Part shown: piece by piece, positions 10,526 through 23,200 of the stretch
Layout: the number at the start of each line of letters is the position of its first letter
Position numbering within the stretch: position 1 is the first letter of the stretch
NCBI GenBank assembly: GCA_000611715.1
Contig: AZYM01000039.1
Location: forward strand, 1-64,000
Reading direction: 5' to 3'
Source: Scolecobasidium constrictum UM 578
Lineage: Eukaryota; Ascomycota; Dothideomycetes; Venturiales; Sympoventuriaceae
DNA length: 64,000 nucleotides
Program-made: the position numbers and the translations under genes
The notes under the pieces: model-generated
Told to the model about the DNA's origin: nothing
Database searches by the model: none
The model's input: only the letters and a program-made list of their open reading frames with translations

Positions 10526-11423
10526 ACGCGCCAGAGCCTGACGGCTTCTCTGTTTGATTCTCCGTGGTCATCCATATTTGCGCAATGTGCAAATGAGCGG
10601 TCGAGGCAGGAATGTGGTTGCGCTCGCGTAGATTCGAAGATACTCCAAAAGTTCTACGAGATGCGCGAGGACCCTTGCAACTTTGAAAGGCCTCAGGCGC
10701 CAAGGCTGGCCATGCCTATTGACCTTGACTCTGGCGCCAGCTTTCACTCTGCTCTGTCGTCTTCCCGACGAATATGACCAGCAGAACCTGATTTTCTTGA
10801 CAAACCTCCACATCTGATGTCTACGACACGCCATGGCATGCCATAGGATAGAGGCCACTGGACCGAAGAAGCGCCGTCACAGACTTCGTTGGATGCATAC
10901 AGCAGAGCTGAAGCAAGGATCACAAGTCTAGAAGCCCATCTTGCCTCGATAATCCATCCAACGATCAATAGAACCGCTGGACAGTCAGCTGTTCGTGCGG
11001 CGGATCTTACCGCCGATACGCTTCTCACGTGGCCGCCATGCTCTGCTGTGGACGAATACTAGCCTCAGAAAGCATGGGGAAGCGAATGTGCATACTGGCT
11101 CATCGATGTGAATGGCACTGTCGTATAAAGCGAGCTCTTGAGCATAACAAGGAGTTTGCACAAAGTCTTGTTCTGCAGGAGCTGAGCTTATCTTGAGGCC
11201 CAACGTCCAATAGAGACATCACATTGTGTTACACGCCCGGACTTAGCATGAAGCACGATGCCAACATGGCATATACTTTTCAGCCGCTGCTGAGAGATGC
11301 CAGTGAAGCATTGCGCGCTGCTTTGCTTTGAAGGACTGCCACTTCTATAAGTACTGCTGTCATGGAAGACGACCTTGATCAATCGTACTATTCTACTCCC
11401 TCCTCGGTCTGAACACCAGCACT
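10526..11423. other. Divergent intergenic region between RPB5-like and PLD-like genes
   Basis: 898 bp between two genes transcribed away from each other, so it holds both promoters. No open frame here has convincing content. Confidence 0.5.
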
Positions 11424-13725
11424 ATGCCATCCTTAGCCGATCTGCTATCAGCGTTGAAGGGTTTAGACCATGACGCCCCTGAACATGCCTTGGAAGGCAA
11501 GTCCTTCCAGATGACCAACAACGCGCAGCTGGGTTTCAACAAAGATGGCTCTGCCTCTAACTTCCATATTGGCCTTCCGTTTCAACACTGGCCCGAGGAT
11601 ACTACCGCCCAGGCTCTGAAAGACAAGAAGTTCGAAAGCAATCTTGCCGTTGCCTTCAGAGACACTCTCCAGCTGGGCATCGACCGCATCAAGTCGCTCA
11701 GGGCGGGAAACAAGCCCATCGTCAGCAATTCCAAGGAGGTATTGATTGACATCACCAGCCTACATTCCACGAGCTGGCACGAGTTCTTTCTGTACCGAGA
11801 TGGGAACACGACAAGCGTGCCAGACAATAGCCTCGCAAAGGAACTTGGGCGACTGATTGATGACATTCCGCATGACTTGACGCCAGTCGTCCGTTTCATT
11901 TTCGGTGACCACAATGCCTATACGCAGGACAAACTGGAGGCTCAGTTCAAGTCTGTCTTCTTTCCCGGAGGCGAATGCGTGGTCAAGAGCCATCCCAACG
12001 CTAGACTGCACGCTGGGTTCTATAGTCCTAGCTTCGGCTCCTAGTATGGTTCTACACCTTGTCATATCATCTGTTCACTAACTCAAGTGGCAGTAAATTG
12101 GACACAGACGGCAACAGAGTGTCTCAGCCCATTCATCCAGATCAGCTCAAAAGTGCTGAAGATGATCTCAAGAAGTCTGAGTTCCACTCGCTCACGGAAC
12201 TCGTTCGCTTCATGGTCACTCAGCTGCGCGACTCGATCCCAACGCAGTACCTTGGTGATGCAGAGCAGAAGGCCATCAAAGATGTTCTCGACAAGTACAC
12301 GGACGCGAAGATCCTCAGTGACATTTACAATACCGTCGTGCCCACGATTGGGTGGAACCATGCAAAGATTCTAGCTGTGCATGGTCAGACGCTGCTTTCG
12401 GGAGGGGCTAACTACTGGGGCGACTACGCTGACAACAAGACGACCATCTCGGATCTGCAATGCAAGATCATCGGTGGCGCTGCCGGATCCGCGCATGCCT
12501 ATTGCGACTATCTATGGGAGTATGTCTTAATGGCTGAGTGATTAACGCGATTCTCCACTGACGATACTTGGCAGATACCTCAACGAGCTAAGCAAGGACA
12601 AGCACGAGTCTGACTTCGCATCCTTCCGCTTCAGCGTTCCTCTGGCACCAAAGTCAGCATGGCCAACAACGGTGGGCGTGGACAAAGCGCCAATCTGGCA
12701 TGGCCAGACAGACCTATGGACCGACGGCAAGTACAAAGCCCTCGCAGTCTCCAAGCTAGGCGACTGGATCGGTCCCGCGAAGGAGCTGCGGTATCCGATC
12801 CAGTTTGTGGATGCCGTCCGGGACGTAATCCTCAACGTCCTCTGGTGCAAGATCGGCAGCGTCGCGCATTCGAAGAATCTCGGGATCATCGCGCAGTCGA
12901 TGGCGTATCGATATCTCGCGAGCAAGGTCAGCGACGCGGTCATCTTGAAGAAAGCCAAGGAAGCCGGCATCGCGCCGACGGCGTGGGCGACGCGCATCTC
13001 CCGCGTCAAGGCCATCGAGTGGGCGGAGAAGACGGTCTACCTTGATATAGAGACCTTGACTTGCGGCTACCATAACACGGATGACTTCAAGAAGACGACT
13101 CTGGTGTCTCTCAACAAACAAGCGCAGCTGGAAGGTGATTACGCGTGGGATGGGATTCTGTGGCCGTACGGTAAGCTGATTCTACCTGCCCTCCTCCTGT
13201 TATTCCCATACACCACTAGCGATACCATGCACAGCACGGGTATTGATACTGACGACCCAATCCACCCCAACAGACCTCCTCATAGCCCTGGGCGATTTCC
13301 TCCGCAAATTCGAGGGCCGCAAACTCTACATCCTCTTAACGCCCTACACCGATCCCACCAAGAAGAACATCCCCTACGCCGACTGGGCCGACTCCGTCCC
13401 GGCCGCCGCCTTCAAAGACCGCCTGCGCGTCATCTGCGCCGACAAAGCATTCACAGACCAGGCGTGGGACACCTGGTTCAATGCGCACGTCGAGTTCCGC
13501 CGCATCGCACCGGATACCACGCTCATTAATCATACGAAGGCGTATTGTATCGATGAGAAGCTGCTCTACATAGGCAGTGACAATGCGTACCCAAACTACA
13601 ACGAGGAGTTCGGAGTGTGGATCGAGGATGCTACTGCCGTGAGTGCATGGGTTAAAAATATGTGGACGCCGAGGTTTGAAGCCAGGAGCGTGGTCAGAGA
13701 GTATGGGACGGGAGTCAAGAAGTGA
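11424..13725 (+). CDS. Phospholipase D-like phosphodiesterase
   Basis: Four exons, 11424-12043, 12094-12519, 12575-13170 and 13274-13725 (introns 50, 55 and 103 bp), give 697 residues. Two HKD-type motifs are visible. The second is canonical: HTKAYCIDEKLLYIGSDNAYP (H-x-K-x4-D). The first is WNHAKILAVHGQTLLSGGAN, where the family's Asp is a His (CAT codon). PLD-superfamily enzymes pair two such motifs to make one active site for phosphodiester hydrolysis or transfer. The N-terminal part (residues 1-200) has no motif I can name. No signal peptide is apparent. The first intron's 3' site could also be 7 bp earlier, which keeps frame and adds residues. Substrate is unknown. Confidence 0.85.
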
Positions 13726-14468
13726 ACCCTTTTTTCTTGTCATTAAGTGCTGAGCGGTACGAATTCAAAGCTCTTTCATGCTCCGCGAATGAGTTCGCGA
13801 ATTCGTCAGTGTAACAAGTGGAAACGAAGGAACGAAATTTTATCCCCTCATAGTGAAGTCCGCGGTCGTTGAGAGCATCTCACTTTCATTGCTCGAGTAT
13901 AGCTAGCACTACACAGTTCAGCAAAGGTGCTCAACCTCCATCCACTCCAGCCACATCTCTCCCACCCAGAATATCCAACACAAGCCCCAAGATCCTCAGG
14001 CGCAAGCCAGATCAGAAAGCTACAAAGTCCCAAACACAAATAACACCCGCTATAACGCTGCTAGAATAAAAATTGATCCGTGGTATAGGCCATGGCTTTG
14101 ACCATCGACGATACGACGGCCAGCCACTTCCAGCCAAGCCGCATCTGCTCCCCCGCGATGCCCAAGGACGTATTTAATACACCAGCCAGATTCATGCTCC
14201 ATGGTAATGCAGTGATTGATGGTATCGATGATGCTGCAGTGCTGAGGACAGACATAAGGTAGTTCAAGAAGATTCGTAAAATGCACCCGGCGAGCGGGCC
14301 TCCACAGCGTCGAGCATGTGGGCAGAAAGGGTTGTGAAAGGTGTGACGCTGCGGAGCGTGCTATGAGTAAAGGTGTCTAATCGTCGTAAAAATGGGTTGT
14401 CGACACGCATCGATGCGGAAGGGTAGACAAATGGAAATGTGGTTGATACAGCGGTGAAGCTGTTGGTG
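13726..14468. other. Convergent intergenic region (PLD-like / Vac7 3' ends)
   Basis: 743 bp between two genes that point at each other. It should contain the two 3' untranslated regions. Nothing else is supported. Confidence 0.5.
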
Positions 14469-17400
14469 TTATGAGGATCTCAGCAGTCTTGCGAAGACCC
14501 TTCGTTTGAGGCGGCTGTGGAGAGCATCTTCTTCCTCGAGCGCGTGGATGGTGAATGAGTACCGTGGCGGCTGGCGGCGGATGACGGTCTTCCCCTCGTC
14601 ATCACCATCCTCTTTCTTATCGTCCCCATCTTTTGGGTCTTTGCCCTCTCCTTCCCCTGGGCCCTCGTCTTTCTGGGGATCCACAGTGACCCTGGCGCCA
14701 ACATTAGTTGCATAGGCGCGCCCACCAAGTGGGATTGTGTACTTCAACGTTCCTCTAACAATGAGATCGAAAGGATGCAGCACAACCCGCTCCCATCTCT
14801 CACTGCCGCCGAGCTCCGTTTTGTTGCCCGGATTCTGCACACGCATCGCTGCAGTGGAGTTGTGCACATGCCTTTTCAGGAAGCTCGGATCGAAGTTGAG
14901 CGGATTGTCGAGGTTATACACGCGTCCTAGAAGCATGGTCTGCTTGCTGTCGGAGCCGTCATCTAGGTCATCGTCGTCGCCAGGCCACGAGCCTGGGATC
15001 TTCGGAAGGAAGTCCTTCTCTTCGTCACGTCCAGAGATGGAGGAGCGCTTCCCCCTCGCTTCGATGGGCGACAGCTTCTCCGGTGGGAGGGGCTCATCAG
15101 CCCAATCACCGTTGGGATGATCTCTCCACCACTTCTCCGTGCCGACGTACTTGCTCTTCGCGAAGACATTGAAGTCAACCTCTCCAATGCTGATCGGTAG
15201 CAGATTCGGGTTCACAGCCCCGACCTTCAGATCGAACATGATCTCTGTCTCGCTAGCGAGGGTCGACTGGATCTCATAGATTTGGACCATCTCGAGAGGC
15301 GTCGTGATGATGAAAAGGAACCCGACAATGCCGAACACAAGTAGGAAGAGCATAGCCATTATAGCAACACAGCCTGCGAACCGAGCAAGAATGCCCTGTC
15401 GGCGACGTGGATACCGAGGCGTGCGTGAGTCGCGAGTAGGCGGTCGTCGAATACTGCGCGGTGTCCGCACGGTGCCAGTATTTGCAATGAGAGGCGTGCG
15501 CTCATCATCACCACCTTCAGCATCGAGGTCATAGGACATGAACCCACCGTCAGTCTTCCGCCCAAAGCCATTGCCGTTCCCGTTGCCAGTCCCGTTGCCA
15601 TTACTGGCTTGCAAATTCCTGGCCGCGATCCTCGAGTTCTGCGAGTGCCGTCCAGGAACCGAAGTCAACGACCTCACCTTGTTGAGCTGTGGGAATGGTG
15701 AGTCATCGTCCAAGATCGAGGTATGCCCGGTGGTGCTTCTACTCGGCCGTCCAGTGTGATGGTGGTGAACTGCACTTCCTCTGTTACTCTGGTTGGTGCC
15801 TCTGATCGTCCCATCGATGCCTCGCTCCATGTTCTCATCATCCGCAGAATTGTACGCGTTTGCAAACTTCATGCTACGTGTCTTCGTCGTGTTAAGTAGA
15901 CCCTGGCCTTGATGCCGTGCGTCCCTCTGTCCTCCCATTGACGTCAAAGACGCGCCACTCGGCGTACGCGAATGATGCCTGCTGCGTCTGATAGGCGGTT
16001 CGGCCGGGTTCGATTCGTACACGAACGTCTCATCGGAATCGTCCGACGTCTCCTCGCCCATGGCGTCTCTAACACGGTCTTCGAAGATATCTGCGCGAGT
16101 CGAGCCTTCGCGGGTTCGAAAGTCAGTTCTGATGGGCGATGTCATCGAAGCTGAGAAATAGTAGCCGAGCCATTGGGATGACTGGCGTCGCAAGAGCTGG
16201 AGACGACTTGGCTGCTGCTCGGGAGCTAGATTTACTTCTGCTTCCGAACGCGCATCCAACGTCGTGCCATATGAATTATCGAAATTGAAAGACATGTTCG
16301 AAGCTGATTGGCTCGAACGCGGCCGCTGGTGTTGCTCGCCGCCGGTCAAGAAATAATGTGGCTCCCGTCTGCGGAGGCGTGGAGACCTGAGAGGAGGAGA
16401 CACAACTGTATTTGGGGGTGAGAATGGAAACGGATCGTACATACCACCTGTAGCAGTGATTGATGGCGCCTTACGCGACGCCTTCTTTCTGCTTTTACTT
16501 GGCTTGATAGTGTCATTGCTTGCCTTTTGGCGAAGAGTGCCACCATCTGTCCGTGACGACACACGATCTGACGGCGCACCGATTGTGTTCTGTGCGACTG
16601 AATTTACAGTCTCAGTCTCGACAGTCATGCTTCGAGTGACAGGCTCAGCAGCCGTCTTCTGTCGCAGACTACTATACGATGCTCGAGTGGACGGTGCTTT
16701 CGGTCGCGGTGTGGTGTCTGGGTCCTGCTCTTGTGCCTTCTTGGGCTCTGCCTTCTTCTCGGTGCCATCGCTATCTGAGTTGCTCGCCTTCATGGGCTTT
16801 GGCGCAGGCGGTGCCATTGAGCGGCGAGGGGTCGTCGACCCGGGTGGCGTCTTTTCTCCTGGCATGTCGAAGTATTTTTGGTTAGGGTCGTTGCTGCTTG
16901 GTCAGTCAGCGATCCTGCAGCTTAACAATCCATGCGCTGGCATTATGACATTGTCGCATAGAACATAACTCCACCATACCTCGAGAAAGCGCTCAGGTCA
17001 TTCCCCGGTGTGTTTGGTCCACTCGTCTCTTGCACCGTCTCCAATGTCGTCGCTCCACTTGCGCCCCTTGTCTCCCTCGTTGAAGTCTTCCCAAGCTGTG
17101 CGGACTGGCGTAATTCTTGCTCCAATTCTTGGTCTATAAGCGGTAGCGCATCCGTCGATGACGTCGGTGTCGCGCCCTGTATTGTAATATTTGGTGTGCC
17201 TGCGTCTCCCCTCTTCTGTGTGCGCAATGAATTCCTTCTACTCCCAGACGGCGGAGGTGACTTTAATCTTGGTGATATAGGCCACGAGGGTGTGTTGCTC
17301 TCGCTGGGCGTGCTCGTTGATGACGTGCCTCCCCTTGCAGGTCGAGGCACTCTCGAAGCTGGCTCTGACGTCGGCGCTGGCTGCAATTGGGGTGTCGTAG

Positions 17401-17953
17401 CAGCAGACAGTGCACGCTGGATAGCAGCAGCAGAAGGTACACTGGATGTGTATCCTGTGATACTGGGTGGACGATGTGGACTAACGTCCTGGCTGTTGCG
17501 CATGCCGGCGCCAGGCACGCTTTGCTGTCTGAAGACGCGGCCCGCAGGTGAGCTGTCGCGGGACGAGTGCGGCGAGGCAGCGGAGGAGGGTGAGCGTGAC
17601 GTCGAGCTGCTCAGAGGGCCACTACTCCGAGGAAGATGTGCAGTGCGTGCAGCAGCGGCAACGGCAGCGGTGACGGGCTGGCGCTCATTTGGCAGCGCAG
17701 AAGAGTGAGGTTGTTGTGCGCTGTACCGGGCGTTCTGCGAAATCGAAGTGACGTTGTTTGTACTATTTAGCTCCGTGTTATTCGCTGGGTGGGACGCCGT
17801 TGAACTATATCGCGCCGGCGCAGTAGTCGCGGCAGCAGGAGAGGAGTAGTGAGCAGCGTGACCACTGCTGGAAGCTTCTCTGGCAGAAACAGACTTCGCG
17901 GAAGGGGGTGCAGACTCCGCAGCAGCCAGTGGTGAAGGACTTCGGCTCGTCAT
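14469..17953 (-). CDS. VAC7: Vac7-family vacuolar membrane protein
   Basis: Two exons, 17953-16980 and 16893-14469, with an 86 bp intron (GTATGG...CAG), give 1132 residues. Residues 1 to about 820 are a long disordered Ser/Pro-rich region that includes a conserved block (SMTSPIRTDFRTREGSTRAD, then an acidic DDSDETFVYESNP). A basic stretch precedes one transmembrane helix (about 830-858, VAIMAMLFLLVFGIVGFLFI). The C-terminal region beginning EMVQIYEIQSTLASETEI is the conserved lumenal domain (LEA-like fold in current family descriptions). In yeast Vac7 is a positive regulator of the Fab1 PI3P 5-kinase complex at the vacuole and is needed for the rise in PI(3,5)P2 under hyperosmotic stress. The C-terminus carries a basic/acidic linker insert (DPKDGDDKKEDGDDEGK). 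The assignment rests on the two conserved blocks and topology. Confidence 0.85.
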
Positions 17954-20238
17954 CGTGATGGGCGAGGCTCGCTAACATCCAACTAAGCCGTCCTGTCCCT
18001 TGAACCGACTCGTCCGGAGCCTTTTCTTTACATTTGCAGGGATCCAGCGAAAAGCCAAAATACACATGCGCCCAGGCGAATTCAGTGTGTAATGCAGGAA
18101 AGATGGAGAGCGTGGAGAAGAGCGAGATGCAAGTGCGTGCGCTGCCAAAGAAAGCGGGCTACATTTGTTCGTACGAACGCGGCCGTTGGTGGTTGGACAG
18201 AGAGAGTTGCAGTCGCAGCAGCATGGACAAAAGTGGTTGCTGTGCTGTCTGTTTCGCTCTGTGGCTTGTCTCTCTGCGTGGCTTTCGCTGCTGCATCACA
18301 GACGCTGGCTTATGACGGAGAAACGGCCAAAAAGCATGCATTTCTCGTCTGCCTAAAATCGTCGATACCACGAATCGGATCGAGTGTTACGTTCCATACG
18401 CAGTAATGCTCACATGCATGCCTTCAGCCCCCGTATTCGCCTACGATTCCGGTCAAGGTCACTCAACAATCAAGACAACCATAGCAGAGGCCTGAATAAT
18501 ATTCCCAAGACCTCAGCGATTCTAATTATACCACAGGTATACTCTACAGAGATCTGAAGGTCTTCAGCAGACTGAAATATATCACTGAAGGTTTCTCTCG
18601 TTCTCCATGTCCAACTTGAGGACAGCCGAGGCATCGTTACACATGTTTCTCACCGTCTTACTCACCAGAATTCCACACGCAATAATACGCCTAAGGGGGA
18701 ACCGGGAGCGCCTTCCAACATTTCGAGCCAACCTGTTCCTGGCTGCCACGTCTCGCTCCCACACGAGGATCCCCCATGCCTCGCCCACATGACAGCAGCC
18801 AGAACATGCAGAGAAGTACCTCGTCGCCGCTCTACTGGTTCACTCGCACGTTGAAGTACTCACGCCTGACCTCTGCGTATGTATACCGTACTTACCGTAA
18901 CATCTCGCATCTCGCCACCGATGCGTTGTCCTCGCCATGCTCCGTAATCGTGTTGCAGAGTTCCATCCCGTCGCAATGAGGTACTGCGGCGAAGCCCGGA
19001 TGAACGAGGATCAGAGTTTTCCCTCCTCCCATCCTCAAATCTCAACGCATTATTCCCTCACCGCACAGTCTGCCAGTTCCTTCGGCTTATTACACAGGGA
19101 AGTCAGTGCGGTGCGGTGCGGTGTGTTTCCGGCATCGTGGAGCCGGAAGCCATCGGAAATGTGGGAAAATGACTGACAGACAGAAAAAACGCGGAGCTAC
19201 GGCAGGTACCCAGCGCCTTGACAGTTCCCGGGAATAATAGTGAGGCGTTCGAGAACATTTCCCAAGCACACCGATCTTAACGAGAGCTGTGAGAGTCTTT
19301 ACTGTAGCCGAGGCATCAGCTGCTATGATTTTGGTAGAAATTCGCATGTCGCTGAGTATGTCGTGTGTCGCGAAGCAAAAGTCAGAGCAATTGCATGTGC
19401 TGCATTCGCTTGTCACGAGCATGAGTTCGTGTATAGGGCTGACGAGCATGACGGCTGCAGTCCCGGAAGATTGACACGCGACGCAGAATAATCATAGGAA
19501 GGCATAAGCACGAATAGGGTTCCTTCAATCACTTCCATTCCATTCGGGCTCAGATCTATCTATCGTGCTCCTCACACGAATCAAGTCCCGTTCATCAGAA
19601 CCAGAACACAAGGCCTCTTCTTCCCAAAAGCCATGCCGGCCTTCGCCCTGGTATCTCCCACCCCCATCAATCCCATCCATCCCAGTGCCATGTAGGCAGC
19701 CGCTCATTACCCATCATCCATGAGATATCACCAGGTCCAAAATCCCAGATCGCCTTCCCCAAAAGTCCACCGCATCGCGTCAAAATGCCTCGACATCGAC
19801 ACGACTATGCAAATGCCATCGCTGCGCTCATACTTCATGCGTGCCAAAAAACTGCAAAAGTTCGCAAGAATGACGCAGTGCTATCGCCAAATACCTCGTT
19901 GGTACTGCGATCGATCTCCACGTTCCCCAGACACCGAGGAAGGGCCGTCCCGCAAAGTGATGATGTCGCGTGTTGTGTCGATCGAGGAGTTCATGTCGCA
20001 TCGAAGAATTGCAGATCGCCAAAACATGCTTGTGAGTCGAAATGACCAGACCATACTGAGTGGATGTTTGATGTTGTGGTGAGGGTATGGTATGCGATGT
20101 CCAAAGCAAAAAGAGGTCGCCAAATTGTTCGTAACAAAACTCCTCATGTCGCTTGATTCGTGCCGTGACTGATAACAGGTGATTGCCAGATTCAACTCCT
20201 CCTCATAAGACACATTCCATGATGCCGCGTGAAAGAGC
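17954..20238. other. Intergenic: Vac7 promoter and Wee1 3' flank
   Basis: 2.3 kb between two minus-strand genes. Open frames such as 19720-20082 (+) and 19090-19449 (-) have no motif, biased composition or plausible splice partners. I see no supported gene, tRNA or repeat. Confidence 0.45.
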
Positions 20239-23200
20239 TCATACGTCCGTCATATCAACATCCATATCCGCACCGAGCACCTCCTCACTCGGACCAAAGG
20301 GGCCTTCGTAGACAGTAGCTCCAGCGCGACGACGTCGCTCAACCCACTGCACACCAGGGAAGTTGTAGACTTCGTTGATGGTGGGTCGGTAGTCAGGATT
20401 CTCCTGCATCATGAGGACGACGACTGACTCCAGCGAGCGCTCGTCTTCGGAGTCGACCATGAAGTTTGGTGGCTCCACGAGGTCGTGTGGTCGTCGTGAC
20501 GGGATGACTGAGTATGAAGAATCATCGGAAGGTGGATGTGAGTCGTCGCTGCCGAAGACTTTGGATGGGCTGATTGGGTCGCCCTCTTCAGTACGTGGTA
20601 GAGTCGAAGCAGAGCTGAATGTCAGACTCGGGATGTTGGCGAGATTGCCATGGCGCAGTCGTTGCCATGCTTCGCCATAGCTGGGTAGCTCCATGTTGGC
20701 CGCAATCTCAAGAATGATGATGCCAAGTGCGTAGATGTCGGCTGGCTTATCGAAGCGGCCTTGCAGGATCTCCGCCGCCATGTACTCACGATCGCCTTCG
20801 CCATCATGGCCGGCTGGTGGAGGCCAAGTGCTCGCAAGACCAAAGTCGGCAATCTTAAGCACACCCTCAAAGTCAATTAGCACGTTTGCAGGCTTGAGAT
20901 CCAGGTGGATGAAGCCATTGTCGTGGATATGCTTGACCCCCAGAGACAACTCCAGCAAGATCTTCCAGATTCTGAAGTCGTCCAGTCGGCCTTTGGCGCC
21001 ATGTCGTATCGAGAAGTCTCGCAGATTGCCATCCTCGCAGAAGTCTGTTTGGATGTAGAGATGACCCTTCGCTTCCCAATCGTCCACGAAGTTGACAATG
21101 TGATCATTGCCCTTCAGAGCCTTGAGAATCTGCACCTCGCGATACTGTCGATCTCGGTCCTTCTTGCCTGTAAAGGGCTTCTTGGACTTCTTCACAGCCC
21201 AGACGCCGCCTCTCGACGAAGATTGGCTAGGAGCCATTGAGTCATCAATCTGTCCCTCAACTCGGAAGACCTGTGAAAATTCGCCATTGCCGTACAGAAT
21301 CACATCAGTGAAACGTGAGGCAAGACTGGTGTCGACATCGTTCTTGGTGATACCTTGAATGTTGAGCGGCACACCTGCGTTGTTGAACGGGAACTGGTAA
21401 TCTCGCTGCGCTGTCGGGGTCGCCGGTGGAAAAGAGCCATTGCTCATCGTGCTGCTGCCAAACGAGGTGTTTGCCCACTTTGACTGCCCCGCGGAAATCG
21501 AAAGACGACTCGGATCAGGCGGCGTGAAACTATCCAGCGGCGTATGCGGGTAGAATGACTCGTCCTGCTCGATCTTCTCCGGCGCTGTTGATGCAAGCGT
21601 TAGATCATTGCTGATGGGTAATTTATAGCGCTGCAAAAGAGGCGAGTCGAATTTGCGCTTCTTTCTGCCTGCACCGCCCTTATGCATGGTGTTGTTCTTC
21701 TTGGTGCTGATATGAGAAGGGGTTACAGTTGAGCAGGTCGAGTCTGACTCTTGGCTGTTGGGAGGAGTATCCTCTTCATTCTCTTCTTCACAATCTGAGA
21801 GAGTAGGGTACTTACTGTGGCCACTCTTTGAGCCTGACGCGTCAATGGCTCCAGGAGGCACGAAAGTGTCCGGGTTGAGAGAAGTGCGGCGACCGAACAG
21901 GCTGCTTCGCAAGCTGTTCTGCTTCTCCTTCTGACCAGCTGGCTTCGTCGGTGTGGGAGGTAGCTCGTCAGCACTGGACTGACTGTCGTGGGGTCCAGAA
22001 GGTGATCCATTCTGATCCTCTCCATTGCTGCTCACGAAGCTGTGCTTCCGCGAAAGCTCCCGGTTCGAGATCGATGGGAACATCACCTCGCCACGTGGAA
22101 GGCCAGCGGGAGTATGCGAAAGTCCAGCAAACGGCGAATTGGGCACACCAAAGTCCAGCTTCGGTCGATTAATCTTCTTGAACGTGCTGGCTGGGAAAGG
22201 AGAGCCAGATACTGGTGGGAATGATGCTCGCTTCGAAGGTGTGTCTGGCATCTGATACACAGGCTCATTAGACACGTCAACATTCTTGTTGCGCTTCGAG
22301 ATCACGCCTGTTGACATGAAGGCATTTGGATTAGGCTTGGCGAACTTGTAGAGATCTGGCGTCTCAAACGAGCTCTGCGTGTCCTGGCTCGAGAAGCTGT
22401 CCGTCGGTCGAGGCACACCAAGCGGTAATGACTTCGCAAAGCTGTGTTGATACTTCCTGGGAGCCATCGGAGCTGCAAAAGACGGCTGGCTAGGACTACT
22501 GTCCGTCAAACTCGATCCTGAGGATGATGCAGTCAGCGCATTCGAAAGTGGATGTGGTTGACCGATCCCAGTCGAACGAGAAAGCACAGAGCGCTGACCA
22601 AACACAACGCCTGGCTGTGACGCTCGCATCGCAGGCTTGACAAACGGTGACTCTTGCTGCGCACCCAGAAGGAACGACGAATCTAGTGACATTCGCTGTC
22701 GTGACTTCTGTGCAGTCGGCATGGGTGTGGCGTTCTCGTTATTGGATCCAAAGTCTAGACTGAAGCGATTGCGCGCTGGAGCAGGTGTCTGTCGCTGTGC
22801 CGCACTCTTCCGTGTTGATGGAAATCGTCGAATCGCGGGTGAGCCAAATGGCGTGGTTGATAAATCAGGTTCTGGCAACTTCTTCTGCTGCTGCTCTGGC
22901 TCGCTCGGCACGCTGGTGAAGCTGCTCTGTGCAAAGATGTCAAAATCAGACGAACCATGCAAGCTCCTGCGCTTCGCAGGCGTGCCAAAGTTCGGCTGAT
23001 CCAGACTCATCCTGCCGTCTACTCGCTTCAAAGGACTCGATTTGGCAGGCGTGAAATGCTCAGCCATGGTGGCGAAGTGGCTTGGGTTGGTTTGCGAGAA
23101 GTCGAAGGTGGGTGGTGGCTCCTGACTGCGAGGTGGCAGTAACGCTGACGTTTTTGCGTACTGCTTCGGCGACCTCTCACCACTACTCGAGCTGTCGTTC

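Noticed and set aside
19720..20082. 120-codon plus-strand frame between Vac7 and Wee1
   Set aside because: No motif, no splice partners and no composition bias; could be random.
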